This document shows positions 1-7,507 of a stretch of 22,027 bases of DNA, one piece after another (within the stretch, counting starts at the first letter, position 1; every line of letters starts with the position of its first letter). The stretch is from DATKKX01 sp035542775. GTDB lineage: Bacteria; Planctomycetota; Phycisphaerae; UBA1845; UTPLA1. Location of the stretch: the NCBI GenBank assembly GCA_035542775.1, contig DATKKX010000473.1, positions 1 through 22,027 on the forward strand. The letters run 5' to 3'. Below the pieces are notes generated by a model that saw nothing but the letters and a program-made list of their open reading frames with translations, did no database searches and was not told the origin of the DNA. Both the position numbers and the translations under genes were made by a program.

Positions 1-2
1 TG

Positions 3-1217
3 CTGCTCGACAGCTTCCCGGAAGAGAAGCAAGGCACGGCCATGACCCTGTTCGGGGTCGCCGCCATCCTCGGCCCGATCGTCGGGCCTACACTGGGAGG
101 TTGGATCTGCGTGAACTACGACTGGCGATGGATTTTCCTCATCAATGTCCCGATGGGCGTGTTCGCGCTGGTCGCCTGCCACGCGCTGCTCGAAGACCCG
201 GACTACCTCAAACGGGAACGGGCCGAGCTGCGCCGTCTGCCGCTGAACTTCGACTATATCGGCCTGGGGCTGCTGGCCTTGGTGATGTCCTGCTGGGAAA
301 TCACGCTCAGCAAGGGGCAGGAATGGGACTGGCTGGGCGACCCGTCCGGGCGGGTGCAGACGTTGGTCATCCTGTTCGTCGCGGGGCTGAGCCTGCTGAT
401 CATCCGAGAGATGCGGGTGGCCAGCCCGATCATCAATTTCCGAGTGCTGGGCGAGCGGAATCTCGCCGTGTGCTGCATCATCCTGTTCTGTGCTTTCGCG
501 GTGGTGTACGGCGCGAGTATCGCGCTGCCGATGTTGCTGCAGTCGCTGTTCGGCTACGACGCCCTCCGCGCCGGGTTGGCGATGTCCCCGTCGGGCGCCT
601 CTTCGCTGGCCGCGATGGTGCTCGCCGGCCTCCTGCTGGGCCGGCGGATGGACGCCCGCTGGCTGGTCGCGGCGGGCCTGGTGGCCATGGCCGCCGCGAG
701 CTACTGGATGGCGAGGATGAACCTCCAGATCAGTATCGAACAGGTGATTTGGCCGCGAATGCTGCTGACCCTGGGCATAGGGCTGGTGTTCGCCCCGGCG
801 AGCGTGGCGGCGTACAAGTACATTCCGGTGCACCTGCGCGGGGCTGCGGTCGGGCTGCTCAGCTTGCTGCGCACCGAAGGCGGCAGCGTTGGTACGTCAA
901 TGGCCGAGACCATCGTGGATAGGCGCTTGCAGTTCCACACGTCGCGCGTGGGCGAATTCCTCGACCCGCTGAATCCGCACGTGAACACGTTCCTGGAACA
1001 GTCTCGTGCGCTCTTCTTGCAGCAGACCGGCGACCCCGCCGCGTCGCCACTCGGCGCCTTGCAGACGCTGGAGGAGCTGCGACAGCAGCAAGCGGCGTCG
1101 CTGGCCTACTTCGACGTCTTCTGGCTCTGCGCCGTCCTGTCGGCGGCCTTGGTCGTTCTGGTCCTGCCGATGAAGCGTTCGGTGGCCGAGAAGGGTGAGC
1201 TCATCGGAGCGGAGTAG
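3..1217 (+). CDS. DHA2-family MFS drug exporter (EmrB/QacA type), 5' end missing
   Basis: This is the C-terminal part of an inner-membrane proton-driven multidrug exporter. The frame is open from base 3, so the gene enters from outside the window and the first Met at base 42 is internal. The segment just after it holds the family's motif C (LGPIVGPTLGGW) followed by NYDWRWIFLINVP, typical of 14-TM EmrB proteins. Multiple hydrophobic helices and a periplasmic-loop-like segment (FHTSRVGEFLDPLNPHV) follow. Over its whole length it aligns by eye with the intact EmrB at 4147-5757, and both end in nearly the same tail (KRSVAEKG..IGAE). About 130-140 N-terminal residues are expected to lie upstream. 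The substrate cannot be read from sequence. Confidence 0.93.
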   Translation: MLDSFPEEKQGTAMTLFGVAAILGPIVGPTLGGWICVNYDWRWIFLINVPMGVFALVACHALLEDPDYLKRERAELRRLPLNFDYIGLGLLALVMSCWEITLSKGQEWDWLGDPSGRVQTLVILFVAGLSLLIIREMRVASPIINFRVLGERNLAVCCIILFCAFAVVYGASIALPMLLQSLFGYDALRAGLAMSPSGASSLAAMVLAGLLLGRRMDARWLVAAGLVAMAAASYWMARMNLQISIEQVIWPRMLLTLGIGLVFAPASVAAYKYIPVHLRGAAVGLLSLLRTEGGSVGTSMAETIVDRRLQFHTSRVGEFLDPLNPHVNTFLEQSRALFLQQTGDPAASPLGALQTLEELRQQQAASLAYFDVFWLCAVLSAALVVLVLPMKRSVAEKGELIGAE

Positions 1218-1284
1218 ACCGGACCGATGGGCGAATCCTGCCGCGGAGGACAGTCAAAGAGTCTCCAAGATGAGAACTACTGCC

Positions 1285-1539
1285 ATGAAGCGAACAGGAA
1301 ACTGGTGGAAACTGGGATTTGTTGTGTGGGGGACCTTCTTGCCGCTGCTGGCCCTCGGGTGCAATTCGATGAAGCAGACCAGGTACCCGTCAATCTACGA
1401 AGTGGATCGCACGGCGACGGTGCTGAGGATTTGGCCCAAGCAATCCGGTGCTTCGGAATACCGGCGCGATTCCGGATGTGATCACGATCGGCGTGTTGTG
1501 ATCCACGAGAGGCGCGTGGACGAGACGAGCGGACGGTGA
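1285..1539 (+). CDS. short putative lipoprotein
   Basis: This predicted small lipoprotein of 84 residues starts 67 bases after the exporter stop. The N-terminus has a basic end, a hydrophobic stretch (LGFVVWGTFLPLLALG) and Cys26 in a lipobox-like LALGC, so export and lipidation are plausible. The segment after the Cys (RYPSIYEVDRTATVL) resembles the start of GNA1162/DUF799-type outer-membrane lipoproteins, where YPxxYE precedes a conserved VLPPIN strand. Here the sequence departs from that family after VL and ends in a charged, disordered-looking tail, so it may be a truncated or frameshifted remnant. A second in-frame ATG lies at 1270. No good SD sequence is seen for either start. The family link is a memory-based guess. 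Confidence 0.4.
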   Translation: MKRTGNWWKLGFVVWGTFLPLLALGCNSMKQTRYPSIYEVDRTATVLRIWPKQSGASEYRRDSGCDHDRRVVIHERRVDETSGR

Positions 1540-1646
1540 ACGGCCGGGGAGTCCGATGATAAGACCGCGTGGCGCACCACTTGCTGCGTGCCAGCGATCA
1601 CCGCTTGCTGCGTCGGTGTTCGCATACCATGAGCGGAGGATTAGCG

Positions 1647-2096
1647 ATGGATGCCCCGATAGTCAGTGTATTTGCAGGCGTGTTCGGGTCACTCGTCGGT
1701 GGCTCCGCTACGGTCGTGACCACCTGGATCACCCAGAGGACGCACAGCAAGCATGAACTTATTCGCGCGGAGATCAGCAAGCGCGAAACGCTCTACGGGG
1801 AGTTCATTTGCGAATGCTCCAGACTCATCATGGACTCGCTTGTGCGTACATTGGACAAGCCGGAGACGTTGTTGCCTGTTTATGCCCTGCTCAATCGCAT
1901 TCGGGTGTCCGCATCCGATACTGTCCTTGCGGAGGCGGAACAGATGTTGAGACGGATCACGGAACAATACTTCTCACCCAACCTCTCCGTGGAGGAAATG
2001 CGCGCACTCGTTCATTCGGGAAGCGACGCCGATCCACTCGAGCCGTTCGGCAAGGCGTGCCGCTTCGAACTCAAATCGATGCGCGCCGCGGTGTAG
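1647..2096 (+). CDS. small membrane-anchored hypothetical protein
   Basis: This hypothetical protein has 149 residues. The start at 1647 is chosen because a GCGGAGGA ribosome site lies 6 bases upstream (1633-1640) and the protein then opens with a membrane helix (VSVFAGVFGSLVGGSATVVTTWI, about residues 6-28). The frame itself is open back to 1569 without a convincing start. After the helix comes a charged, probably helical cytoplasmic region (residues 30-149) beginning with QRTHSKHELIRAEISKRE. I recognise no catalytic motif and no named family. It resembles single-helix proteins that project a helical bundle into the cytoplasm. It could be cotranscribed with the lipoprotein upstream, 107 bases away. 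Confidence 0.7.
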   Translation: MDAPIVSVFAGVFGSLVGGSATVVTTWITQRTHSKHELIRAEISKRETLYGEFICECSRLIMDSLVRTLDKPETLLPVYALLNRIRVSASDTVLAEAEQMLRRITEQYFSPNLSVEEMRALVHSGSDADPLEPFGKACRFELKSMRAAV

Positions 2097-2487
2097 CGGT
2101 TCGGCTTCGAATAGATCGTTGACGGTGGTGGGTGACGCGTCTTCGGTTGGCGACAACGTTGCCCTCAAGTCGCCCTCAGAACGCATCACGAGACGGCAAA
2201 AAATCGTGAAGAAACAGCACATCAGCGAGACGGGCGAAATCTCTGCCGGAAGAGGAGTTAAGCCGCAAACACAGTGCCTTTGCTAACTTGCAGAAAGGGT
2301 CGTGATCCAGTCTCCCCTCTCCGTTCTTCTCCGCATTTTTTCCAGCCGCTGGCAACTTGTTCCTGTTGCAGGAGTTTGGCGAGGTACCGCAAAAACGTCG
2401 TGTGCACAAATCTGCACAGACCGATTCATAATGGACCGCACGCCCAGCAGAAAGATGCAATCTCAAGGGCAGATCGCTGACGGTTGA

Positions 2488-2628
2488 GATCCAGGCGAGA
2501 GCGAGTCTCTTGATACGCGGGCAAAGAAGGGAGACTGCGCCACTAGCAACGATCTCCAGGACGTGCTGGACCATATCGAGCGACGCACCCTGTCCCTCTT
2601 CGAGTCGCTGCAACAGGAGAACCGCTGA
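2488..2628 (+). pseudogene. possible 3' remnant of a decayed gene
   Basis: A frame opened by a stop at 2485-2487 runs to TGA at 2626-2628 with no ATG. Its last part (SNDLQDVLDHIERRTLSLF and following) reads like an amphipathic coiled helix at the end of a real protein, whereas the part before it looks random. Only about 25 residues have this quality, so it could also be chance. No family is recognised. Confidence 0.2.
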
Positions 2629-2689
2629 GGATGGCGTTGGATGAGCCCGAGCTGGCGCAACTCAGAGCGCATGGACCTGGGGACAGGCC

Positions 2690-2708
2690 GCGCAGGGCGC
2701 CCCTGCGC
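2690..2708. terminator. GC-rich perfect hairpin, possible weak terminator
   Basis: Two perfect 8-base arms (GCGCAGGG and CCCTGCGC) surround a 3-base loop. It lies about 130 bases downstream of the ion-channel stop on the minus strand. No T-run follows on either strand, so a role as an intrinsic terminator is doubtful; it may simply be a stable structure or a repeat element. Confidence 0.25.
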
Positions 2709-2840
2709 CGTGGTGTCGTGGGCGGAGATCCTCGCGACGCACCATAACTCGCAGGCGGTGCGGAGCCCCTAGGGCGCGTGCCGCTCCTCCGCACGCACTC
2801 TGGACACGGTGTACGCCTTCCCCGCCGGGTTGAATGGACA

Positions 2841-3986
2841 TCAATGAAAATGATCATCGCCGGTGCCCGCCTTGGGAAGATCTCCGATCCCTGGCGTCCG
2901 CGGCATCCAGGCACTCCTCTGCCAATTGTCGGCAACAACCTGCTCCGGCACAATCGGCGGTAGAGCGAGGAGGAAGTATCGAGCCAGCGCGTTGACGAAC
3001 GGCTCATACATCCCGCGCAACTCAGCCAGTTTCGTGGCGAAGTCCGCGCCGTCATGCATACCCGCTCCTGCATCCTGCAATGACGCGCAGAGTTGCTGCC
3101 GTTGTTCGTTCGTCAGGCGGTCCGCTACCGGAACCTGCGGCGCGATATCAAACACCAACGCCAGGTCCACGACGGCATGCCGGGCCATCGCAAACGTCAC
3201 CTGCGCCTGGTACGTGTGATGGCCTCGAACCCCCGCGAGGAGGAGCGTACAGGTATCCAGCATGGCCGTGAGGGCGGCCAGCCAGGACTGGTTGTCGTGC
3301 TGGGAACGATAGAAGCACAGCAAGGGGAACGACATGTGGCTCTCCAGCACCGCCGCGGCCCATCGCTCCCACTCCACCAGACACGTGTTCACCGCGGTCG
3401 GGTCGCCTGACTTGGCCAGCCGCAGCAGGACCTGGGAGGCGCTTGGTGGCGAACCGGCACGGGCATCGAGGAGCGAGATCCTTACCTCGCGGTGCGAGAA
3501 GGCCTGGTACAGCACCGGGAGGTAGCTGATGATGATGGCCAGGAATCCGAACCCCATCCCCGATTCGGCCACGACCAGGATGCGCCCGATCGACGTCGCC
3601 GGCGCGACGTCGCCGTCGCCCAGGGTGAAGAAGGTTGTTCCGCTGAGGTAGAGGTACGTCCAGAAGGTGGCGGGTCCTTCCGGGGCATTGAAGGTCGTGC
3701 AGAGGGACCAGTGGAGCAGACCGAAACCGACGATCAGCACGAGCACCCATGTAGTGAACAGGCACAGCAGGAACAGCGGGCCGAAGACACCGAGGAAGGC
3801 CGCCCGCCGTTTGCCGGCCTTCATCCGTAACGCGAGCGCTCGCCAGAAGCTCCAAGTGCTGCGGAAGAATCGGCGCGCGTACCGGAAGCGGTGGGTCGTT
3901 CGGCGCGGCAACAAGATGGATTCGAAGGCGTCCACCAGCGGCAGGAGGATCAGTACCAGGCTTCCGATAATTCCGAGGATCCTCAT
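2841..3986 (-). CDS. two-TM ion channel (Ion_trans_2-like) with a large cytoplasmic domain
   Basis: This is a predicted inner-membrane ion channel of 381 residues. A first hydrophobic helix lies at 4-20, a basic region at 28-62, a helix at about 66-91, then a pore-loop region and a last helix at about 133-158. The pore segment reads TTFFTLGDGDVAP (residues 117-129), matching the potassium-channel signature TxxTxGYGD in position but with Asp124 where Tyr or Phe is usual. Residues 165-381 form a soluble helical domain that I do not recognise. The start at 3986 is chosen because GGGAGGT lies 4 bases upstream; an in-frame ATG at 4022 also follows a GGAGGT but with only 2-3 bases of spacing. It is downstream of emrAB and an oxidoreductase stump on the same strand and may share their transcript. 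Ion selectivity is not established. Confidence 0.75.
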   Translation of the reverse strand: MRILGIIGSLVLILLPLVDAFESILLPRRTTHRFRYARRFFRSTWSFWRALALRMKAGKRRAAFLGVFGPLFLLCLFTTWVLVLIVGFGLLHWSLCTTFNAPEGPATFWTYLYLSGTTFFTLGDGDVAPATSIGRILVVAESGMGFGFLAIIISYLPVLYQAFSHREVRISLLDARAGSPPSASQVLLRLAKSGDPTAVNTCLVEWERWAAAVLESHMSFPLLCFYRSQHDNQSWLAALTAMLDTCTLLLAGVRGHHTYQAQVTFAMARHAVVDLALVFDIAPQVPVADRLTNEQRQQLCASLQDAGAGMHDGADFATKLAELRGMYEPFVNALARYFLLALPPIVPEQVVADNWQRSAWMPRTPGIGDLPKAGTGDDHFH

Positions 3987-4014
3987 GGCAACCTCCCGCG
4001 CGTGGTGAAGCGGG

Positions 4015-4131
4015 TCAGGCATTCACCTCCAATGGGTGGCCGCTTGCGGCGTTCGCCGCGGTCGCGCCTGAGATGCCCGCAGGCCCGCCGCCGATCACGA
4101 CCAGATCATATTCTCTCGTTTGTCTGGGCAT
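4015..4131 (-). pseudogene. N-terminal stump of a FAD-dependent oxidoreductase
   Basis: This 38-codon frame has a strong ribosome site (AAGGAGAC, 7 bases before the ATG) and encodes EYDLVVIGGGPAGISGATAA, a textbook Rossmann dinucleotide-binding start (GxGxxG) as in pyridine nucleotide-disulfide oxidoreductases and related flavoproteins. The sequence then departs from the family and stops at 4015-4017, where a full enzyme would have 450 or more residues. It starts 15 bases after the emrB stop, so an oxidoreductase was probably once the third gene of the emrAB operon and lost all but its first exon-sized piece. The break lies just before the ion-channel gene. The GxGxxG identification is firm; the exact subfamily is not. 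Confidence 0.7.
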
Positions 4132-4146
4132 GCGGGTCTCCTTGGT

Positions 4147-5757
4147 TCATTCCGCGCCGATGTGGGTGCCCTTCTCGGCCACCGAACGCTTCATCAGCAG
4201 CACCAGAAAGACCAGACCGACGCCCAGGACGGCGCAGGCCCAGAAGACGTCGAAGTAAGCGAGCGATGCAGCCTGCTGCTGCCGGAGGTCGGCAAGCGCC
4301 TGCAGGGCCAACTGGTGCGACTTGGCCGGGTCGCCCTTGTGCAGCATGAAGAAAGCTTGACCCCTCTCCAGGAAAGACTGAACGTGCGCGTTCAGCGGGC
4401 CAAGGCCCTCGCCCAGGCGCGACAGGTGGAATTGCTCCCGGCGCTCCTGGATGGTCTGGGACATCGACGTGCCGAAGCTGCCGCCCTCGTTACGCAAGAG
4501 CGCCAGCAGACCGACCGCCGCCCCGCGCAGGTGCCGGGGCATGTACAGGTACGCGGCGACGTTGATGGGTGCAAAGATCATCGAGAGACCGACGATCGTC
4601 GCCACCCGCGGCCAGACCACCTGCCACGGGCTGATGTACAGGCTCATCAAAGACATCCAGTAGCAGCCTGCCGCCATGATGAGCAGGCCCGCGGCGACAA
4701 ACCAGCGGGCGTCGGTCCCCCGACCGAGCAAGGCGCCGACGAGCACCAGCATCAGGATCGCAAAGAACCCGGACGGCGACAGGACGAGGCCCGAAACGTA
4801 CGCATCGTAGCCGAACAGAGTCTGGAGCATGCCCGGCAAGGCCACGGTCGCCGCGTACAGTACGGCAAAGGTGCAGAAGATGATGACGCACGACGCGGCG
4901 AAGTTGCGATCCCGGAGCACCCGGAAGTTGACCACCGGGCTGGCAAACGTCAGCTCCCGGTAGAGAAAGACGCCCAAGGCCAGTACGAACACGGTCAGCA
5001 GCGCTTGGACCCGCCAGACGGGGTCGCCCAGCCAATCCCATTCCTGCCCCTTGCTGAGCATCACTTCCCAGGAAGCCATGACTAGGGCGAGCACCCCCAG
5101 GCCGATGCCGTCCAGGTTGAGCGGCCGCTTCTTCAACTCCGCGCGCTCCCGCTCGAGGTAATCCGGGTCCTCCAGCAGGGCGTAGCAGGCCAGGAAGCCG
5201 ACGATCCCCACCGGCACGTTGACGTAGAAGATCCAGCGCCAGTCGTAGTTGACCACAAGCCAGCCGCCCAGCGTCGGGCCGACCACCGGCCCGAGCAGGG
5301 CCGCAATGCCGAACATCGTCTGGGCGGCACCCTGCTTCTCGCGCGGGAACGCGTCAAGCAGGATCGCCTGACTGGAGGGTTGGAGACCGCCGCCAGCCAG
5401 GCCCTGGATGATCCGGAACAGGACCAACTGTCCCAGGCTGCCCGCCATGCCGCAGAACCCTGAGGCCGTGGTGAAGACGGCGATCGACAGCAGGAAGTAG
5501 TTCCGCCGGCCCACATGGGCTGAAAGCCAGCCGGTGATCGGAAGGACGAAGGCATTGGCGGCGAGATACGCGGTGATGACCCACTCGCTGTCGATGACCG
5601 CCGCCGCCAGGCCGCCGGCGATATACCGCTGGGCAACGTTGGCTATCGTTGTGTCCACCACTTCCATGAACGTGGGGACGACCACGGCGACGGCGACGAA
5701 CCAAGGGTTCACCGCGGGGCGCGAAATCAGGGCCGGGGCCGCTGCCACGCTGTTCAT
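4147..5757 (-). CDS. emrB: EmrB-type multidrug exporter (MFS, DHA2, 14 TM)
   Basis: This is the inner-membrane proton antiporter of an EmrAB-like pump, 536 residues, the usual size. Motif D1 (VDTTIANV, residues 34-41) is in TM1, motif A-like GWLSAHVGRRNYF follows TM2, and motif C (LGPVVGPTLGGW) with YDWRWIFYVNVP is in TM5. The long hydrophilic loop near residues 455-490 (about FHLSRLGEGLGPLNAHV) is typical of DHA2 members. The start is supported by GGAGGT 9 bases upstream. It lies 17 bases after the emrA stop on the same strand, so the two are cotranscribed. It is clearly paralogous to the truncated exporter at the left edge. Substrates are unknown; the symbol marks family membership rather than proven orthology. 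Confidence 0.93.
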   Translation of the reverse strand: MNSVAAAPALISRPAVNPWFVAVAVVVPTFMEVVDTTIANVAQRYIAGGLAAAVIDSEWVITAYLAANAFVLPITGWLSAHVGRRNYFLLSIAVFTTASGFCGMAGSLGQLVLFRIIQGLAGGGLQPSSQAILLDAFPREKQGAAQTMFGIAALLGPVVGPTLGGWLVVNYDWRWIFYVNVPVGIVGFLACYALLEDPDYLERERAELKKRPLNLDGIGLGVLALVMASWEVMLSKGQEWDWLGDPVWRVQALLTVFVLALGVFLYRELTFASPVVNFRVLRDRNFAASCVIIFCTFAVLYAATVALPGMLQTLFGYDAYVSGLVLSPSGFFAILMLVLVGALLGRGTDARWFVAAGLLIMAAGCYWMSLMSLYISPWQVVWPRVATIVGLSMIFAPINVAAYLYMPRHLRGAAVGLLALLRNEGGSFGTSMSQTIQERREQFHLSRLGEGLGPLNAHVQSFLERGQAFFMLHKGDPAKSHQLALQALADLRQQQAASLAYFDVFWACAVLGVGLVFLVLLMKRSVAEKGTHIGAE

Positions 5758-5774
5758 GGAGCAATTACCTCCGA

Positions 5775-7457
5775 TCAGGGCTGGGGCTCCGTGGTGGCTT
5801 GCGGCAGCGAGGCCAGCGGTTTCAAGAAGTCGCCCGCACCCGTCCCCGTCGGCGGTTCCTTGTAGTAGACGTACGGGATCACCGATAAGCCGACAAACAA
5901 CGGGTCTTTGTCGGGGTCGTAGTGCGTCAGTTCGATGCGAACCGGAAGCCGCTGGACAATCTTCACGAAGTTGCCCGTGGCGTTCTGCGGCGGCAGCAGG
6001 GAGAGCGTTTCCCCGGTCCCCATGGTAAATCCGGTGATCCGGCCCTCGAACTCCCGCCGGTTGCCGTACATGTCCACCTCGCAGCGCGCCCGCTGGCCGA
6101 TGCGGAGATCCGCCAGTTGGGTCTCTTTGAAGTTCGCGTCGATCCAGATTTCTCTGAGCGAGCGGACGGCCATCAGGCCCTGCCCCACCTGCACGTTATT
6201 GCCGGGGTTGACGTCCCGGCCGGTCACCACGCCGTCGATCTCGCTGACGATGTTGCAGTAGCTGAGGTTCAGCTCGGCCTGTTCCAGGTCGCGGCGCGCC
6301 TCGGTGAGCTTGGCCTGGGCCTGCTTGATGTCGGGCGCCTGCGTGATGAGGTGCGCGAAGATGCGGTCGAGGTTGCCCTCGGGATCCTGCTTGATAAAGG
6401 CCGCAATGGCCTGCTTGGGCGTCGCGTCCCAGGATGTCGGATAGTAGCCGATCCGGGCGACGCCCTGCATCAAGTCCGCCAAGGCCTGCCGGACAGCAGA
6501 GAAATTCTCATCGAGGTCGGGCGGCACATCGGCCAGATCCTTCCCCGCCGGGGGTTCCGTGGGAAGGCCGAGACTTGCGCGGATTGCGTATACCTGTTCC
6601 AAAGCCTGCTCGACTGCCGCTTCGTCCACCTTGACTGTCTCTCGGCGCAGGTCGAGGTCTTCTTCGCTGATGGCCCGCCGTTCCACTACCTCGCCTCGTT
6701 TGAGGTTGGCCTTGGCCAACTCCAGTGCCGCCTTCTTGCTGTCGAGCGTCGCCAGGGCGGCGCGGAGGTTGGCGATCTGGTTGTCGACATCCTCGATAGC
6801 ATGTTGGAGCTTGAAGCGGTTGGCCCGTGCCTGGGCCACATCCACGGTCACCTGGGCCTGCGCGGTGGCCAAGTTCGTTTCGGCGGTTTCCACCGCGGCT
6901 TTCTTGATGGCAACTTGAACCTGGTACGGCACCGGGTCCAGCCGCACCAGGACATCGCCTTTCTTCACACGGTCGTTGTCATCCACGAGGACCTCGCTCA
7001 CCTGGCCGGGCACGCGGGCGGCCACGAACGTCACGTGACCGTTCACGTACGCGTCGTCGGTCGAGACGGTCGTCAGGGCGAGCAGAACCCGGGGAATGCC
7101 AAACAAGAGGACGGCCGCCAAGGCAGGCACGCCGAGTCCGACGATCCACAGCCACCGCCGTCCGCCACCGCGGGACGGGACAGGCGACACAGACTTGGCG
7201 GCGGTACCCTCCGACGCGGTGTCCTGTGCAGCATGCTTCTCGGTGGCCTCGTTCCGGGGAGCAGGTCTGCTGGGGCTCGCGCGTTCGTCGGTCACTGTTG
7301 CAGGTCCGGCATTTTCTTCAGTCCCGGACCGGTTGTCCCCGTGGGGCGACACAAGCTTGGCGGCAGTGCTCTCCTGCTCCGTGTCCTGTGCAGCATGCTT
7401 TACAGTTGTCTCGTTCCCGGGAGAAGGGTTGCCGCGATTGGTGCGTTCGTCGGTCAT
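5775..7457 (-). CDS. emrA: EmrA/HlyD-type periplasmic adaptor with duplicated N-terminal tail
   Basis: This is the membrane-fusion subunit that links EmrB to an outer-membrane channel. From the ATG at 7457 it has 560 residues. The tail at 1-98 is hydrophilic and carries a 54-residue tandem duplication. One membrane helix follows (WLWIVGLGVPALAAVLLFGI, about 102-121), then TTVSTDDAYVNGHV, which opens the lipoyl/barrel-sandwich part. A long coiled-coil hairpin comes next, rich in Ala, Glu and Gln with unusual extra sequence in its middle (residues about 270-355). The return strand is LSYCNIVSEIDGVVTGRDVNPGN, followed by a beta-barrel (WIDANFKETQLADLRIGQ). The frame is open to an ATG at 7571, but those 38 extra codons have much lower third-position GC, so the inner start is preferred. 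Neither start has a good SD. It is first in the emrA-emrB operon. Confidence 0.9.
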   Translation of the reverse strand: MTDERTNRGNPSPGNETTVKHAAQDTEQESTAAKLVSPHGDNRSGTEENAGPATVTDERASPSRPAPRNEATEKHAAQDTASEGTAAKSVSPVPSRGGGRRWLWIVGLGVPALAAVLLFGIPRVLLALTTVSTDDAYVNGHVTFVAARVPGQVSEVLVDDNDRVKKGDVLVRLDPVPYQVQVAIKKAAVETAETNLATAQAQVTVDVAQARANRFKLQHAIEDVDNQIANLRAALATLDSKKAALELAKANLKRGEVVERRAISEEDLDLRRETVKVDEAAVEQALEQVYAIRASLGLPTEPPAGKDLADVPPDLDENFSAVRQALADLMQGVARIGYYPTSWDATPKQAIAAFIKQDPEGNLDRIFAHLITQAPDIKQAQAKLTEARRDLEQAELNLSYCNIVSEIDGVVTGRDVNPGNNVQVGQGLMAVRSLREIWIDANFKETQLADLRIGQRARCEVDMYGNRREFEGRITGFTMGTGETLSLLPPQNATGNFVKIVQRLPVRIELTHYDPDKDPLFVGLSVIPYVYYKEPPTGTGAGDFLKPLASLPQATTEPQP

Positions 7458-7507
7458 TGTTCCAGGTCCGCTATTCGCCCGGTCCCGGACTGGGCGGCCC
7501 CGTGTTA
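7184..7507 (-). repeat. 162-base tandem duplication within emrA
   Basis: Bases 7184-7345 and 7346-7507 are two copies of one unit. Markers such as GCGACACA at 7184 and 7346 and GTCCTGTGCAGCATGCTT in both copies are spaced exactly 162 bases apart. The proteins read TDERTN...KHAAQDTEQESTAAK and TDERAS...KHAAQDTASEGTAAK. The copies have diverged by substitution but kept frame and length, so the duplication is not recent. The first-copy TMTDER matches TVTDER in the second, which suggests that the original start codon was copied and became an internal Val. Confidence 0.85.

Larger units (their letters stand above)
2097..2840. other. 744-base stretch without a convincing gene
   Basis: No intact gene is recognised here. 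Bases 2176-2480 look clearly less GC-rich than the flanks, and the open frames on both strands are short and compositionally unlike the neighbouring genes. The 3' end of a protein-like frame (2488-2628) and a GC-rich hairpin (2690-2708) are listed separately. The convergent genes at 2096 and 2841 end at its borders, so it is a terminator-side spacer that may hold decayed coding DNA. Confidence 0.5.

Noticed and set aside
2690..2708. A strong intrinsic terminator for the ion-channel gene
   Set aside because: The hairpin is perfect but there is no T-run on the appropriate side and it lies far from the stop codon; kept only as a weak call.
4120..5085. A 321-codon plus-strand frame across emrB
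   Set aside because: It is a shadow of a full-length exporter with intact MFS motifs on the other strand.
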